This document shows positions 53,230 to 61,440 of a stretch of 64,000 nt of DNA, in pieces. A program made the position numbers and the translations under genes. A model generated the notes under the pieces. The model searched no databases. It worked only from the letters and a program-made list of their open reading frames with translations, and was not told the origin of the DNA. Position 1 is the stretch's first letter. Every line of letters begins with the position of its first letter. Source of the stretch: Oceanobacillus sojae (lineage in GTDB: Bacteria; Bacillota; Bacilli; Bacillales; Amphibacillaceae); contig NZ_BJYM01000008.1 in assembly GCF_007991515.1 (NCBI RefSeq), positions 62,001 to 126,000 on the forward strand, read 5' to 3'.

Positions 53230-53915
53230 TGTATTTCACCGTCGAAACGATAGCCTATTCCGCGTAAAGTAGTGATGTAGCTGCTGTTCCCCAGCTTTTC
53301 TCTGATTTTTTGTATATGAATCATAACTGTATTGATGTCTCCATATTCATGTATTCCCCAAACGTTGTCATAGAGTTGTTCTTTGCGGAAAGCCTGATTA
53401 GGAGATTGTGCTAAGAATACGAGCAAATCAAATTCTTTCATAGTCAGGTTAACAAGCGCTCCGCCCTTTGTTACATTTCTCGAAGACAGGTCAATAATAA
53501 TATCATCAAATGCAATGATTTCACTGGAAGCAGAGGGGAGAGAAGCATATTCAAAACGTCTGAATAATGCTTCCACCCTTGCAACGAGTTCTTTAATCGA
53601 GAATGGCTTCGTAATATAATCGTCAGATCCAATTTTTAACCCAAGTACTCGATCCACCTCTGTTTCTTTTGCACTGATAATAATGACAGGTACTACAGAG
53701 AATGCTCTTACTTGCTTTAATATCTCCAGCCCGTCCAATCCTGGTAACATTAAATCTAGTAAAACCATATGAGGTTGATACTGTTTGACAACATGCAGGG
53801 CTCGATCCCCTTGCTGGCAAATCAACACATCGTAGTTTTCTCTATTTAAATAATTTTCCATCATTTTAGCTAAATCTACATCATCTTCTATTACAAGTAT
53901 TTTTTTCAGCTCCAT
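53226..53915 (-). CDS. OmpR-family response regulator
   Basis: This 229-residue regulator has receiver D54 (MVLLDLMLPGLDG), IISAKE, and KPFSIKELVARV. The winged helix ends with DINTVMIHIQKIREKLG and TLRGIGYRF. It is paired with the kinase that follows and lies 9 bp after the permease gene, so it belongs to the same operon. Direct repeats before the operon (56234-56253) are a candidate binding site. Confidence 0.93.
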   Translation of the reverse strand: MELKKILVIEDDVDLAKMMENYLNRENYDVLICQQGDRALHVVKQYQPHMVLLDLMLPGLDGLEILKQVRAFSVVPVIIISAKETEVDRVLGLKIGSDDYITKPFSIKELVARVEALFRRFEYASLPSASSEIIAFDDIIIDLSSRNVTKGGALVNLTMKEFDLLVFLAQSPNQAFRKEQLYDNVWGIHEYGDINTVMIHIQKIREKLGNSSYITTLRGIGYRFDGEIQ

Positions 53916-53924
53916 TGGTACCTC

Positions 53925-54644
53925 CTAAGTAAATAAATCTTGTTTACTAAATATCTTTATCGTACCAATAAACAATAAGAAAGTGAAAATAAGATAACAG
54001 CTAATCGAAATAATACCTGTTAATAGATTCGCTGAAACAAGATCATGTAAAGTGCTGACGTACATGGTTGGAAAATGAGCTGAAACCACAGGATCAAGAC
54101 CTTCCATCAACGCCTGCAAGAGTATAAGTCCTAATGCCACGCCAATAGTGACGGTTTCTTTTCTAGAAATAGCTATAACAAAAGCCAACATGGAGGAATA
54201 GAAAAGAAGAGAAAGGATAGCTCCACATAAAAAATAGGAGATGTTAAAATAATTTAATTCGATTCCTGCTGCAAGAGAACCAATTGTGAGCCAGCTCGTT
54301 ACAACGTGTATTAATAAGATAACTATTCCTAATAATGTCGCAACGATTATTTTTGATAAATAATAATGATTACGGTTGGATAATTTAGGGATAATGTTTT
54401 TAATTGTCTGCGAGTGATAGTCTGTTGATAGCAAATCAGCAATTAAATAAGCACAGATTATCCAATACATTTGCCTGAAGCTTCCAAACACCTGAATGAG
54501 AATATCTTCTCCTGCATTCGCATTTACCGCTGTGTAAAGGCTTAAACCTGCTGTTAATAAAATAGTAAGTAATATCAATAACCGATATTTACGATTATAA
54601 AACAAATAAAATATGTCATGTTTTAATTGTTGAATCATATACAC
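53925..54644 (-). CDS. ABC-2 permease, lantibiotic-immunity type (LanG-like)
   Basis: This 239-residue protein has six membrane helices and the DYHSQTIKNIIPKLSNRNHYY loop (shared style with the next permease: TIKxxL..S). It is paired with the permease at 54651, 6 bp away. This is the two-permease layout of LanFEG exporters that expel lantibiotics from the membrane. Confidence 0.8.
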   Translation of the reverse strand: MYMIQQLKHDIFYLFYNRKYRLLILLTILLTAGLSLYTAVNANAGEDILIQVFGSFRQMYWIICAYLIADLLSTDYHSQTIKNIIPKLSNRNHYYLSKIIVATLLGIVILLIHVVTSWLTIGSLAAGIELNYFNISYFLCGAILSLLFYSSMLAFVIAISRKETVTIGVALGLILLQALMEGLDPVVSAHFPTMYVSTLHDLVSANLLTGIISISCYLIFTFLLFIGTIKIFSKQDLFT

Positions 54645-54650
54645 CCTCCT

Positions 54651-55430
54651 TTATACATATAAATCCTGTTTTTTAAATAGAAAGTAGCCTGCTGTTCCAA
54701 GTACGATAAGATAACCAACGAGTACACCAAAGCTTGTGACACTGTAGGAAATAGACTTTTCAAATAGATTAATATGGAAAAATAATAAATGTTCATAAAT
54801 CACATATTGTTTTATTTGATCATAAATAACGATATATTGTCCGACCAGTGTAGACAATCCCATCAGCATAGCTAAAGTAGCAATTCGCTGAATAAACTGC
54901 GAAACCAATAAAGCGATTAAACCAAAAATAAAATAAGCAAAAGCAAAGGCTAACCCGGCTAAAACCGTAACTCTTATACCCTGCCAGCCACTCGTAGTTA
55001 CAGAATAAAAGACAAACGTATCTCCCCAGTCAAAGAACAGGAGGCCAACGACATAACCTATTAAAATGATGATAGTTGTTAATAGAAGTGAAAATAAAAA
55101 GATAGATATAATTCTCGAAATATAATATTGAAATCTTGAAACAGAACGTAAAAGAACAAATTTGATTGTCCCGTTATTTCGTTCCTGTATTAATATCTCT
55201 CCAACATAAATGGCAATAAAAACAGCTGTAAATGTAATACCAGCTTGGAGCATTTCCACAGGAAATGATTGACCATAACCGGCAACTACTGTTTTTCCTG
55301 CACCGTAAACCTTAAAAATAACACCTGTTAAAACATACATCGCAGCATAAATAAGTGTATAGACAAGCAGCATTTTGGAAGTCAGTGTACGTTTAAACTC
55401 GAATGAGGTCAGTGCCCATATATTCTTCAT
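54651..55430 (-). CDS. ABC-2 permease, lantibiotic-immunity type (LanE-like)
   Basis: The 259-residue permease has six helices and RNNGTIKFVLLRSVSRFQYY between helices 2 and 3, typical of ABC-2 exporters. ATG 55430 overlaps the ATPase stop by one base (TAATG), which indicates translational coupling; the frame also extends to 55454, but AAGGAG favours 55430. Confidence 0.83.
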   Translation of the reverse strand: MKNIWALTSFEFKRTLTSKMLLVYTLIYAAMYVLTGVIFKVYGAGKTVVAGYGQSFPVEMLQAGITFTAVFIAIYVGEILIQERNNGTIKFVLLRSVSRFQYYISRIISIFLFSLLLTTIIILIGYVVGLLFFDWGDTFVFYSVTTSGWQGIRVTVLAGLAFAFAYFIFGLIALLVSQFIQRIATLAMLMGLSTLVGQYIVIYDQIKQYVIYEHLLFFHINLFEKSISYSVTSFGVLVGYLIVLGTAGYFLFKKQDLYV

Positions 55431-56176
55431 TATGTTAAATTCTCCTTTATACATGCAAAAAATAAATCCTCTAAATTGGTAACTTGATAGACGTTTAATA
55501 ATTCGGCAATATCTCCTTCTTCAACAATCTTGCCGCTCTGAATAAAGGCTGCTTTATGACATAAATCCTCCATTTCCCGAAGCATATGACTGGAGATAAG
55601 AAATGTAATCTTCTCTTTTTCTGCCAGTCGTTTAATTAATGCTTTCATTTCCCGAAGACCCATTGGATCAACACCATTCGTTGGCTCATCCAATATAATT
55701 AAGCTGGGATAGCACAATAGGGCATTAGCAATTCCAAGACGCTGCTTCATCCCTAAAGAAAATGTCTTCACCTTGTTATCTTTTGCTTCCTTCAGGTCTA
55801 CAATGGATAGAACTTCATTGATCCTTGTTTTCGGCACTTTGACAGCAGCTAATTTAGCACTCAGAGTTAAATTTTGCCTTGCTGTAAGATGGAGGTAAAA
55901 AGCAGGGTTTTCTATAATACTTCCTACTCTGGAAAGGGCTAAAACGGAATTATTCCTGATGGAATGTCCATCAATTAATATGTCACCGGAATGAGGGAAA
56001 ATCAAACGGGTAATCATTCTTAATGTTGTTGTTTTTCCTGCACCATTTGGTCCGAGAAAGCCATAGATATCACCTTTTTGAATTGAAAAATGAATATCAT
56101 CAATTACGGTTTGCCCGTCAATTTTTTTGTTTAGATTTCTAATTTCTAAAATGGACTCTTTTTTATTTGCTTGCAT
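55430..56176 (-). CDS. ABC exporter ATP-binding protein, lantibiotic-immunity type (LanF-like)
   Basis: This 248-residue ATPase has Walker A GPNGAGKTTTLRM, signature FSLGMKQRLGIANAL and Walker B LIILDEPTNGVDPMG. The Q-loop residue is Glu (SIIENPAFY) rather than Gln, the E-loop variant that marks lantibiotic/bacitracin exporters. It is the first gene of a five-gene minus-strand operon: ATPase, two permeases, regulator, kinase. Confidence 0.9.
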   Translation of the reverse strand: MQANKKESILEIRNLNKKIDGQTVIDDIHFSIQKGDIYGFLGPNGAGKTTTLRMITRLIFPHSGDILIDGHSIRNNSVLALSRVGSIIENPAFYLHLTARQNLTLSAKLAAVKVPKTRINEVLSIVDLKEAKDNKVKTFSLGMKQRLGIANALLCYPSLIILDEPTNGVDPMGLREMKALIKRLAEKEKITFLISSHMLREMEDLCHKAAFIQSGKIVEEGDIAELLNVYQVTNLEDLFFACIKENLT

Positions 56177-56206
56177 TATTTGCTCATCTCCTTTTTGATA
56201 CTGTAA

Positions 56207-56253
56207 ATAGTAGCAAAGTAAAATAAGCTGAGAATATAGTTTACATAAAGTTT
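56207..56253 (-). promoter_or_regulatory. Candidate regulator-dependent promoter of the ABC/two-component operon
   Basis: On the minus strand, direct repeats AAACTTTAT and AAACTATAT (plus coordinates 56245-56253 and 56234-56242, 11 bp apart) lie about 21 bp upstream of TACTAT (56207-56212). The -35 is poor, as expected for a promoter activated by an OmpR-type regulator bound to direct repeats. Confidence 0.4.
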
Positions 56254-56417
56254 TGATAAAGTATGATTTTTGGAAAGAGGCAGGGAGTTTTCAAATTATA
56301 ATGGTATAATGACAGCATTACTTGATAGGGTGTTCTATGTGCTATAACTATATTTAAATGATATAAACTGTTTAATAGAAACAGTAAAACAAAATATATT
56401 AGAAAGGAAACTCTTAT

Positions 56418-57338
56418 ATGAAATTAGAAAGACTGATGTATATTCTAATTGCTTTGTTGTCTCAAAAAAGAATCATAGCAAAAGAAACAGCTGAGAAGTT
56501 TCAAGTTTCTGTTCGTACTATTTACAGAGATATCGATACATTAACTTTAGCCGGTATTCCGATTTATTCGGAAAGGGGAAATAATGGCGGATTTTTTCTG
56601 GCGGAGAAATACAAAATGAATGCTTCTTTATTTACGGAAGAAGAGCAGAAATTTATTAAAAATATAAGCAGAAATATTAATCAAATGATTCATTATCCTA
56701 GTGTTGATATGCTTGAAAAAAAGATGGATTCTTATAAATCAGACAACCCGGTCAGCAGTGATTACTTTTTTGACTTTAATTCCTGGAATTTGGATACAAA
56801 TAATTTGGACAGGATTGACGCAGCTTTACACCAACAACGAATCGTCGAATTTGACTATACTTCGAAAAAGAAGGAACAAGTCAAACGTACAGTGGTTCCA
56901 TACCATTTGATCTTTAAAATGAATGCCTGGTACTTATTAGGTTTTTGTTTGGAAAAAGAAGCGCTGCGTTTTTTTAAACTATCCAGAATCCGGGATTTGG
57001 AAATGACAGCAGTGAATTTTGATGAGACATTACATAAAAAGCTGAACTATCAAGAGCTGGAGCAAATGATTAATCCGAAAAAATCAGTTGAAAAAGAAAT
57101 TGTCCGGTTAATGTTTTCACTGGATGTTTCTGCAAAGGTATATGATTATTTTAAAGCAGAGGAAATCACAGAGCAGGAAAACAATTTGCTGGTAACAGCA
57201 GAAAGAATAATTGATCAGGAGCTGGTTGACCTTCTTCTCAGTTTTGGGAATCATTTAAAGATTCTCGGTCCATCTTCTTTAAAGACAAAAATAATAATGA
57301 TTTTGCAAAAAAATCTCAGGCAATATGACAATATGTAG
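56418..57338 (+). CDS. WYL-domain HTH regulator (YafY type)
   Basis: This 306-residue regulator has an HTH_11 domain at the N terminus (AKETAEKFQVSVRTIYRDIDTL), a WYL domain from about residue 140 (VPYHLIFKMNAWYLLGFC) and a C-terminal WCX-like region. It diverges from the ABC operon. ACTGTTT-N5-AAACAGT at 56367-56385 in its leader may be its operator. The gene ends inside a hairpin and is followed 60 bp later by a SnoaL-like gene that it may control. Confidence 0.87.
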   Translation: MKLERLMYILIALLSQKRIIAKETAEKFQVSVRTIYRDIDTLTLAGIPIYSERGNNGGFFLAEKYKMNASLFTEEEQKFIKNISRNINQMIHYPSVDMLEKKMDSYKSDNPVSSDYFFDFNSWNLDTNNLDRIDAALHQQRIVEFDYTSKKKEQVKRTVVPYHLIFKMNAWYLLGFCLEKEALRFFKLSRIRDLEMTAVNFDETLHKKLNYQELEQMINPKKSVEKEIVRLMFSLDVSAKVYDYFKAEEITEQENNLLVTAERIIDQELVDLLLSFGNHLKILGPSSLKTKIIMILQKNLRQYDNM

Positions 57339-57352
57339 TCATATTGCCTTTG
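57318..57352 (+). terminator. Possible terminator at the end of the WYL regulator
   Basis: AGGCAATATGAC and its 12-bp complement enclose the stop codon; only TTTG follows, so read-through is likely. Confidence 0.45.
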
Positions 57353-57387
57353 CTAAGATGATTGTGTAATGAACACAATCATCTTAG
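57353..57387 (+). promoter_or_regulatory. Perfect 15-bp hairpin overlapping the next ribosome site
   Basis: CTAAGATGATTGTGT and its exact complement flank AATGA. The 3' arm covers the first bases of the AGGAGG ribosome site (57386-57391) of the following gene. As RNA it could reduce translation; as DNA it is a perfect operator-like palindrome. Confidence 0.5.
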
Positions 57388-57398
57388 GAGGTAATTTT

Positions 57399-57764
57399 AT
57401 GGTTACAGGGAATTTAGTCAAAGCGTATTTTCAATCGATTCATGACGGGGGATGGGAAAGCTATGTTTCTGACGACATAACCTATGTTGTGTTGGATACT
57501 GCCGATGCTATGAAGGGGAAGGGTTTCTATTTAAAAGGAGCAGGACAATTTTTCTCGTTAAGTACAGCATTGGAAACAAAGCAGTTGATTATTCAGGGAA
57601 ATGAGGCTGCTGCTATAAACCGTTATACACTTCAGTCTCCATCTGGAGCGGAAAAGCAGTTAGATGTTGGAGAATTCCTGTCTTTTAATGAAGCTGGTAA
57701 ACTGACAGCTTCCTCTATTTTCTTTGATGCGCAGTCTTTTAAGGAATTTATTGGGCAATCATAA
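57399..57764 (+). CDS. SnoaL/NTF2-like protein
   Basis: This 121-residue protein has the NTF2-like pattern: helix VKAYFQSIHDGGWESYVSDDITYVV, central strands around AINRYTLQSPSG, and a final VGEFLSFNEAGKLTASSIFFD. Such proteins include polyketide cyclases and small ligand-binding proteins. ATG 57399 follows AGGAGG; an earlier in-frame ATG at 57369 lies in the hairpin loop. Function unknown; probably controlled with or by the WYL regulator. Confidence 0.75.
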   Translation: MVTGNLVKAYFQSIHDGGWESYVSDDITYVVLDTADAMKGKGFYLKGAGQFFSLSTALETKQLIIQGNEAAAINRYTLQSPSGAEKQLDVGEFLSFNEAGKLTASSIFFDAQSFKEFIGQS

Positions 57765-57780
57765 CTTAAAAGAAAATCAA

Positions 57781-57822
57781 CATAAGAGAAGCTCAAATTA
57801 GTTTTGAGCTTTTCTTATGTTA
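57781..57822. terminator. Bidirectional terminator between the SnoaL-like and DUF2207 genes
   Basis: A 17-bp stem (CATAAGAGAAGCTCAAA with a near-perfect complement, 4-nt loop) lies between two converging genes. Confidence 0.85.
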
Positions 57823-57870
57823 GATAATTGATATAGTATTTTTTAAAGCTGGGAACTAAAGAGGTTTTAT

Positions 57871-59637
57871 CTAGCGGATCCCACCGCCGCCGCCTCCACC
57901 AGCTCCGCCACCGCCGCTGACGCTTGTAATCCCGCCGTTTCCGCTGGACCCACTAATAGATGAAGTACTGGAATGAAAGCCGCCGCTGGCTAAGCCTGTA
58001 GTCATGATTGTACGGGCGTGGACAGTCCCATACCAGTAATTAAGGTATACCAAGTCCTCTTCATAGCTGTTTTCAGGTACTAAAGCCTCTAATTTTTTAG
58101 ATGCTTTATCACTTTTACCGAGCAAAACGCTCCATAGCATCATATCTTTTAATGAAATTGGATTGGAAACGTTCGTAAATTGATTTATATCTGCTTCGCT
58201 TAAATAGTTATTAAATTGTATCAAACGATCCGCCAGTTTGTCTCCCTCATCACTTGGTACCATAATAGATTGTAAAAATCCAGCTGCTTTAATTTCTTTA
58301 AAAGAAAACAGCCCTTGCTGCTCTAAATAAGCTTCGGAATAGTCCTTGAGATAATCAGCAAACGTACTGACTTCCTTTGCATACTGTTTACTCCATTTTT
58401 GGATGGCTTTTTCTGTAACGACACCATTCCTGTCAGCAACATCTAAGAGCATCGTCCATAGACCAGTTTCATATGATTCGTCATATGTTTCGCCCTCAAT
58501 TTGATCCGTTAGTTCTCCAAAGGTTGTTGGATGTTTATCACGTTCATTTTTAAAATCATTGATAGCAATGGTCGAGCGATATTTTTTCCCGAAAACCTTA
58601 CTTTTTTCTTCTGCTTCAATAGAGATTTTCTTATTCACTGACCATTTTAATAGATAAGCCTGGAAAATATCTTCAAAATAACCCAGTCGCATCTGAGTTA
58701 GAAGGGCACTTAAACCTGCATAGTCTTCTCCATCGAAAGGTATGGCTGCATACGTTTTTCCTTTATTTTCTGCCATTCGTTTATGCAGTGGCTTCATTGC
58801 ACCGGCTTCTCTTTTTGCTTTGTTGGTTTTAAGGATAATTAGAAGGGTTCCAATACCGATTAATAGTATAAAACCAACGACCACGCTAATGATGATAATA
58901 GCTGCCCTGGAATTGTCACTTGTATTATAGGCAGACCCGTCCATTGCTTCTTCTTGCTGTTCGGATAACGTCATGTCCTCTGTTTGCTGTGCTTGAAAGA
59001 AATCAGCTGGAAATTGTGTCAAAACAATCACATCTCCATCGACTTCATCATTTGACTTCCATACAATTCGACCATCTTCAAGCTGCATGTCATTGGCAAA
59101 ACCGAAGCCCCAGAAATTTACCGTTTCAGATGTAAACGGCTGAAAACCTGAAATTTCAACTGTCAAATTTTGAGCAGGAACATCTGAAAAGGTGTCAAAG
59201 TTCCAAAGCATTCCCTGCCCATCCTCTAAATTACGAACAAGGTTAGAAAGCGTGTAGGTTATGGTATACGAATTTTCACCGTACTCTCCAGTCCCCCAAA
59301 CTAATTCAACCCCATCATTGGTAGATATTGTTCCATATTTTCCAGTCTTTTCTTCCCGGGAAGCATCGGAATCCCAATCAGGCTCCTCTGTAAATCCTTC
59401 AACTGAAAAATCCAATACTTCTGATCCCTCAAGATTGGTCATATTAATGAAAAACTCCGTACCATTATCTATATTCATTTGACGATGTTCAGTAACAACT
59501 CCTGAACCATCTTCCAGCAGTTCTATTTCAATATGTAAATCGTTCATCTGATTTTCCGCAAATGCCGTGAGTGTAAGTCCCATGTTAATTGTGATTATCA
59601 TCGTTAAGGCAACAAGTATTTTTGTCCACTTATTCAT
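57871..59637 (-). CDS. DUF2207 membrane protein with Gly-rich C terminus (YciQ-like)
   Basis: The 588-residue protein has a signal peptide (MNKWTKILVALTMIITINMG), an extracellular beta-rich DUF2207 domain (to about 215), one membrane helix (about 245-268, IIIISVVVGFILLIGIGTLL), a cytoplasmic region, and a tail made almost only of Gly and Ser. DUF2207 proteins are of unknown function and often end with such Gly-rich tails, as in E. coli YciQ. ATG 59637. Confidence 0.85.
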   Translation of the reverse strand: MNKWTKILVALTMIITINMGLTLTAFAENQMNDLHIEIELLEDGSGVVTEHRQMNIDNGTEFFINMTNLEGSEVLDFSVEGFTEEPDWDSDASREEKTGKYGTISTNDGVELVWGTGEYGENSYTITYTLSNLVRNLEDGQGMLWNFDTFSDVPAQNLTVEISGFQPFTSETVNFWGFGFANDMQLEDGRIVWKSNDEVDGDVIVLTQFPADFFQAQQTEDMTLSEQQEEAMDGSAYNTSDNSRAAIIIISVVVGFILLIGIGTLLIILKTNKAKREAGAMKPLHKRMAENKGKTYAAIPFDGEDYAGLSALLTQMRLGYFEDIFQAYLLKWSVNKKISIEAEEKSKVFGKKYRSTIAINDFKNERDKHPTTFGELTDQIEGETYDESYETGLWTMLLDVADRNGVVTEKAIQKWSKQYAKEVSTFADYLKDYSEAYLEQQGLFSFKEIKAAGFLQSIMVPSDEGDKLADRLIQFNNYLSEADINQFTNVSNPISLKDMMLWSVLLGKSDKASKKLEALVPENSYEEDLVYLNYWYGTVHARTIMTTGLASGGFHSSTSSISGSSGNGGITSVSGGGGAGGGGGGGIR

Positions 59638-59974
59638 TTGTGTCTATCACTCGCTTTCGTCATTATAATGTTATTTTTCATAATGTATTATACATTATAT
59701 ACCCCTTTTTAAGAGCTGCTAATCGTAAATCTATCCTACAGGCGAGAGGACTCTTGACCTCAAGGAATGTGCAAAATGTTGGCTAATGAGCAGGTGGGAA
59801 TTTATAGTGTAGTAGATATTCATTTAAGGCTGGAATATACCAGCCTTGATTTTATTTGGAGTATTTATTTGTAATAAATATAAAAAGTGGTAAAAAATAA
59901 TTATAATCGTTCTTCCCCTTGTTCAGGCAGGGAATATATGAGTTAATAAGGGTGTCGGACCGATAATATTTCGG
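59638..59974. other. 337-bp gap, one perfect palindrome
   Basis: ATAATGTA-TTA-TACATTAT at 59680-59698 is a perfect 8+8 palindrome about 45 bp before the DUF2207 start on the minus strand, next to a possible TATAAT, and could be an operator. Nothing else is visible up to the leader ORF at 59993. Confidence 0.35.
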
Positions 59975-59992
59975 AAAGGAGGCTGATTTAAA

Positions 59993-60025
59993 TTGATCAC
60001 AAAATATGAGGTGATTTCCGCTTAG
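59993..60025 (+). CDS. Possible 10-residue leader peptide
   Basis: TTG behind AAAGGAGG (59975-59982) encodes MITKYEVISA; the TAG stop begins in the loop of a perfect 9-bp hairpin GATTTCCGC-TTA-GCGGAAATC (60013-60033). A terminator follows at 60043. CCGA/TCGG also forms a small hairpin just before the ribosome site. No gene known to need such a leader follows directly. Confidence 0.4.
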   Translation: MITKYEVISA

Positions 60026-60042
60026 CGGAAATCATAAAACAC

Positions 60043-60077
60043 GGGGCCGCATTAAAATTGCGGTCTCCTTTTCTTTT
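60043..60077 (+). terminator. Intrinsic terminator behind the leader-like ORF
   Basis: GGGGCCGCA and TGCGGTCTCC form a stem with one bulge and one wobble, followed by TTTTCTTTTC. Confidence 0.65.
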
Positions 60078-60204
60078 CTGCTTTAATGTATACTAATAAT
60101 GAAAAGGCTTACGTAAAATAAATTAAAATGAGAGGAGTTTTAATGATGAATGAGAAAACAAAGCATGATCGACACATACATCTTCATAGAAAGGATGTTC
60201 TTGC

Positions 60205-60492
60205 TTGTCATACAAAAATGGAAAAGAGGTGCTTCCGCCTCATTTGTTGAAGGAGCTCCAGAAATATATTCAAGGAGAGCTTATCTATATTCCGAAACAA
60301 ACCAGCCAGCGTGCAGGATGGGGAGAAGCTAACGGATCACGTATCGCCTTAGCCAAAAGAAACGAAGAAATCTATCGATTATATAATGAAGGCCAGTCTT
60401 TTGAGGAATTGGAACAAATCTATAATCTATCGATGGACAGTATCCGTAAAATTATCTATAAAACACGTGAGATGAATAGTGAAATAAAATAA
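60205..60492 (+). CDS. CD3324/Mor-like small HTH protein
   Basis: This 95-residue protein has MSYKNGKEVLPPHLLKELQK at the N terminus, IYIPK, and a C-terminal helix-turn-helix (EIYRLYNEGQSFEELEQIYN, LSMDSIRKIIY). This matches the CD3324 family related to Mor-type activators; regulatory role inferred. TTG start with AAGGATG 7 bases upstream. A better ribosome site, GAGAGGAG, at about 60131 leads into another frame (ATG 60143, 35 codons, ending at 60250), so translation may be coupled. Confidence 0.7.
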   Translation: MSYKNGKEVLPPHLLKELQKYIQGELIYIPKQTSQRAGWGEANGSRIALAKRNEEIYRLYNEGQSFEELEQIYNLSMDSIRKIIYKTREMNSEIK

Positions 60493-60512
60493 TGATAAGC
60501 GTTTTTAATCTG

Positions 60513-60559
60513 AAAGAGCAGTACTCACTAACATGTTAATGAGTACTGCTCTTTTTATG
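60513..60559. terminator. Intrinsic terminator, converging genes
   Basis: A perfect 15-bp stem (AAAGAGCAGTACTCA with its complement) followed by TTTTTATG; it separates the CD3324-like gene from the minus-strand ATPase. Confidence 0.88.
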
Positions 60560-60607
60560 CAGGATATTTTTTGGCGACAGAAAGTAATTACTAAGCTGAC
60601 ACATATG

Positions 60608-61141
60608 TTACAGCTCACATCGAGTTTCAAAATTATTTATAAATTTCCTGAGCTCTTTTCCAGAATGAATATGGATGAATAGAAGCTGGTCTTGGAATCT
60701 GCCTCTTAATGCCTCTATACGGGAATCATTCTCTTTCTTATAATTCCAAACAAAACGAAGAAAAGAAAAGTATAATCTATCCGGATTACCGTGCGGATTT
60801 TTCTTTCCTTTATTTTTTACGTAGCGCTTGAGTATACGATATAGACAGACACTGCGGGGAAAATCAAACCAAATAACCATTTCTGCCCGCTTCATACGCA
60901 ATTCCATCGTTCTGCCATAATTACCATCAATAACCCATTGGTCTTTCTGTATTTCTTCTTTCAATTTTGCATCAAAAACTGCCTGAGAAGTATTCGTTTC
61001 ATTATCGATCCATTGAATGCTGTCTAAGTGTACCAAAGGAATGTTTCCAATTTGAGCAATTTGTGTAGCTAATGTTGACTTACCTGAACCGGGACATCCA
61101 ATGATTACTATTCGATTGGCGGTTGATCTGGTTACTTCCAT
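60608..61141 (-). CDS. P-loop NTPase, adenylate-kinase-like (FlaR/topology-modulation type)
   Basis: The 177-residue protein has Walker A GCPGSGKST near its start, HLDSIQW, WVIDGNYGRTMELRMKRAEM and RYVKNKGKKNPHGNPDRL. This is the pattern of so-called DNA topology modulation (FlaR) proteins, small kinases whose true substrate is unknown. ATG 61141 with GGAGGG upstream is preferred to the earlier in-frame 61195. Confidence 0.82.
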   Translation of the reverse strand: MEVTRSTANRIVIIGCPGSGKSTLATQIAQIGNIPLVHLDSIQWIDNETNTSQAVFDAKLKEEIQKDQWVIDGNYGRTMELRMKRAEMVIWFDFPRSVCLYRILKRYVKNKGKKNPHGNPDRLYFSFLRFVWNYKKENDSRIEALRGRFQDQLLFIHIHSGKELRKFINNFETRCEL

Positions 61142-61440
61142 CAAAATCCCTCCAAATCTTTTAAAAAGCATGTAAACCTCTCTATTAAAATACACAATAG
61201 CTTATACCATGGTATCACAATTGGCTTAAAAAAGGACAAGCAATTTTTCTACTGAAAAAAATATTACTAAAAACTCAATATGAATGTCATTTCATGGTCG
61301 AAAACGTAAAATACTGTACTAAAAACCCATATATATAGTCAGTATGTACAGAAGAAATCCTGTTTTGCGCTTTTGCTTTCCTTGCACAAAGTCTATACGA
61401 TTAAAACAAATTTATTATTACTTGGGGATGTGGTAAAATA

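Noticed and set aside
60150..60332. 60-codon frame overlapping the CD3324-like gene
   Set aside because: Different frame from the conserved protein and no ribosome site for its ATG at 60150; the nearby GAGAGGAG serves ATG 60143 of yet another frame.
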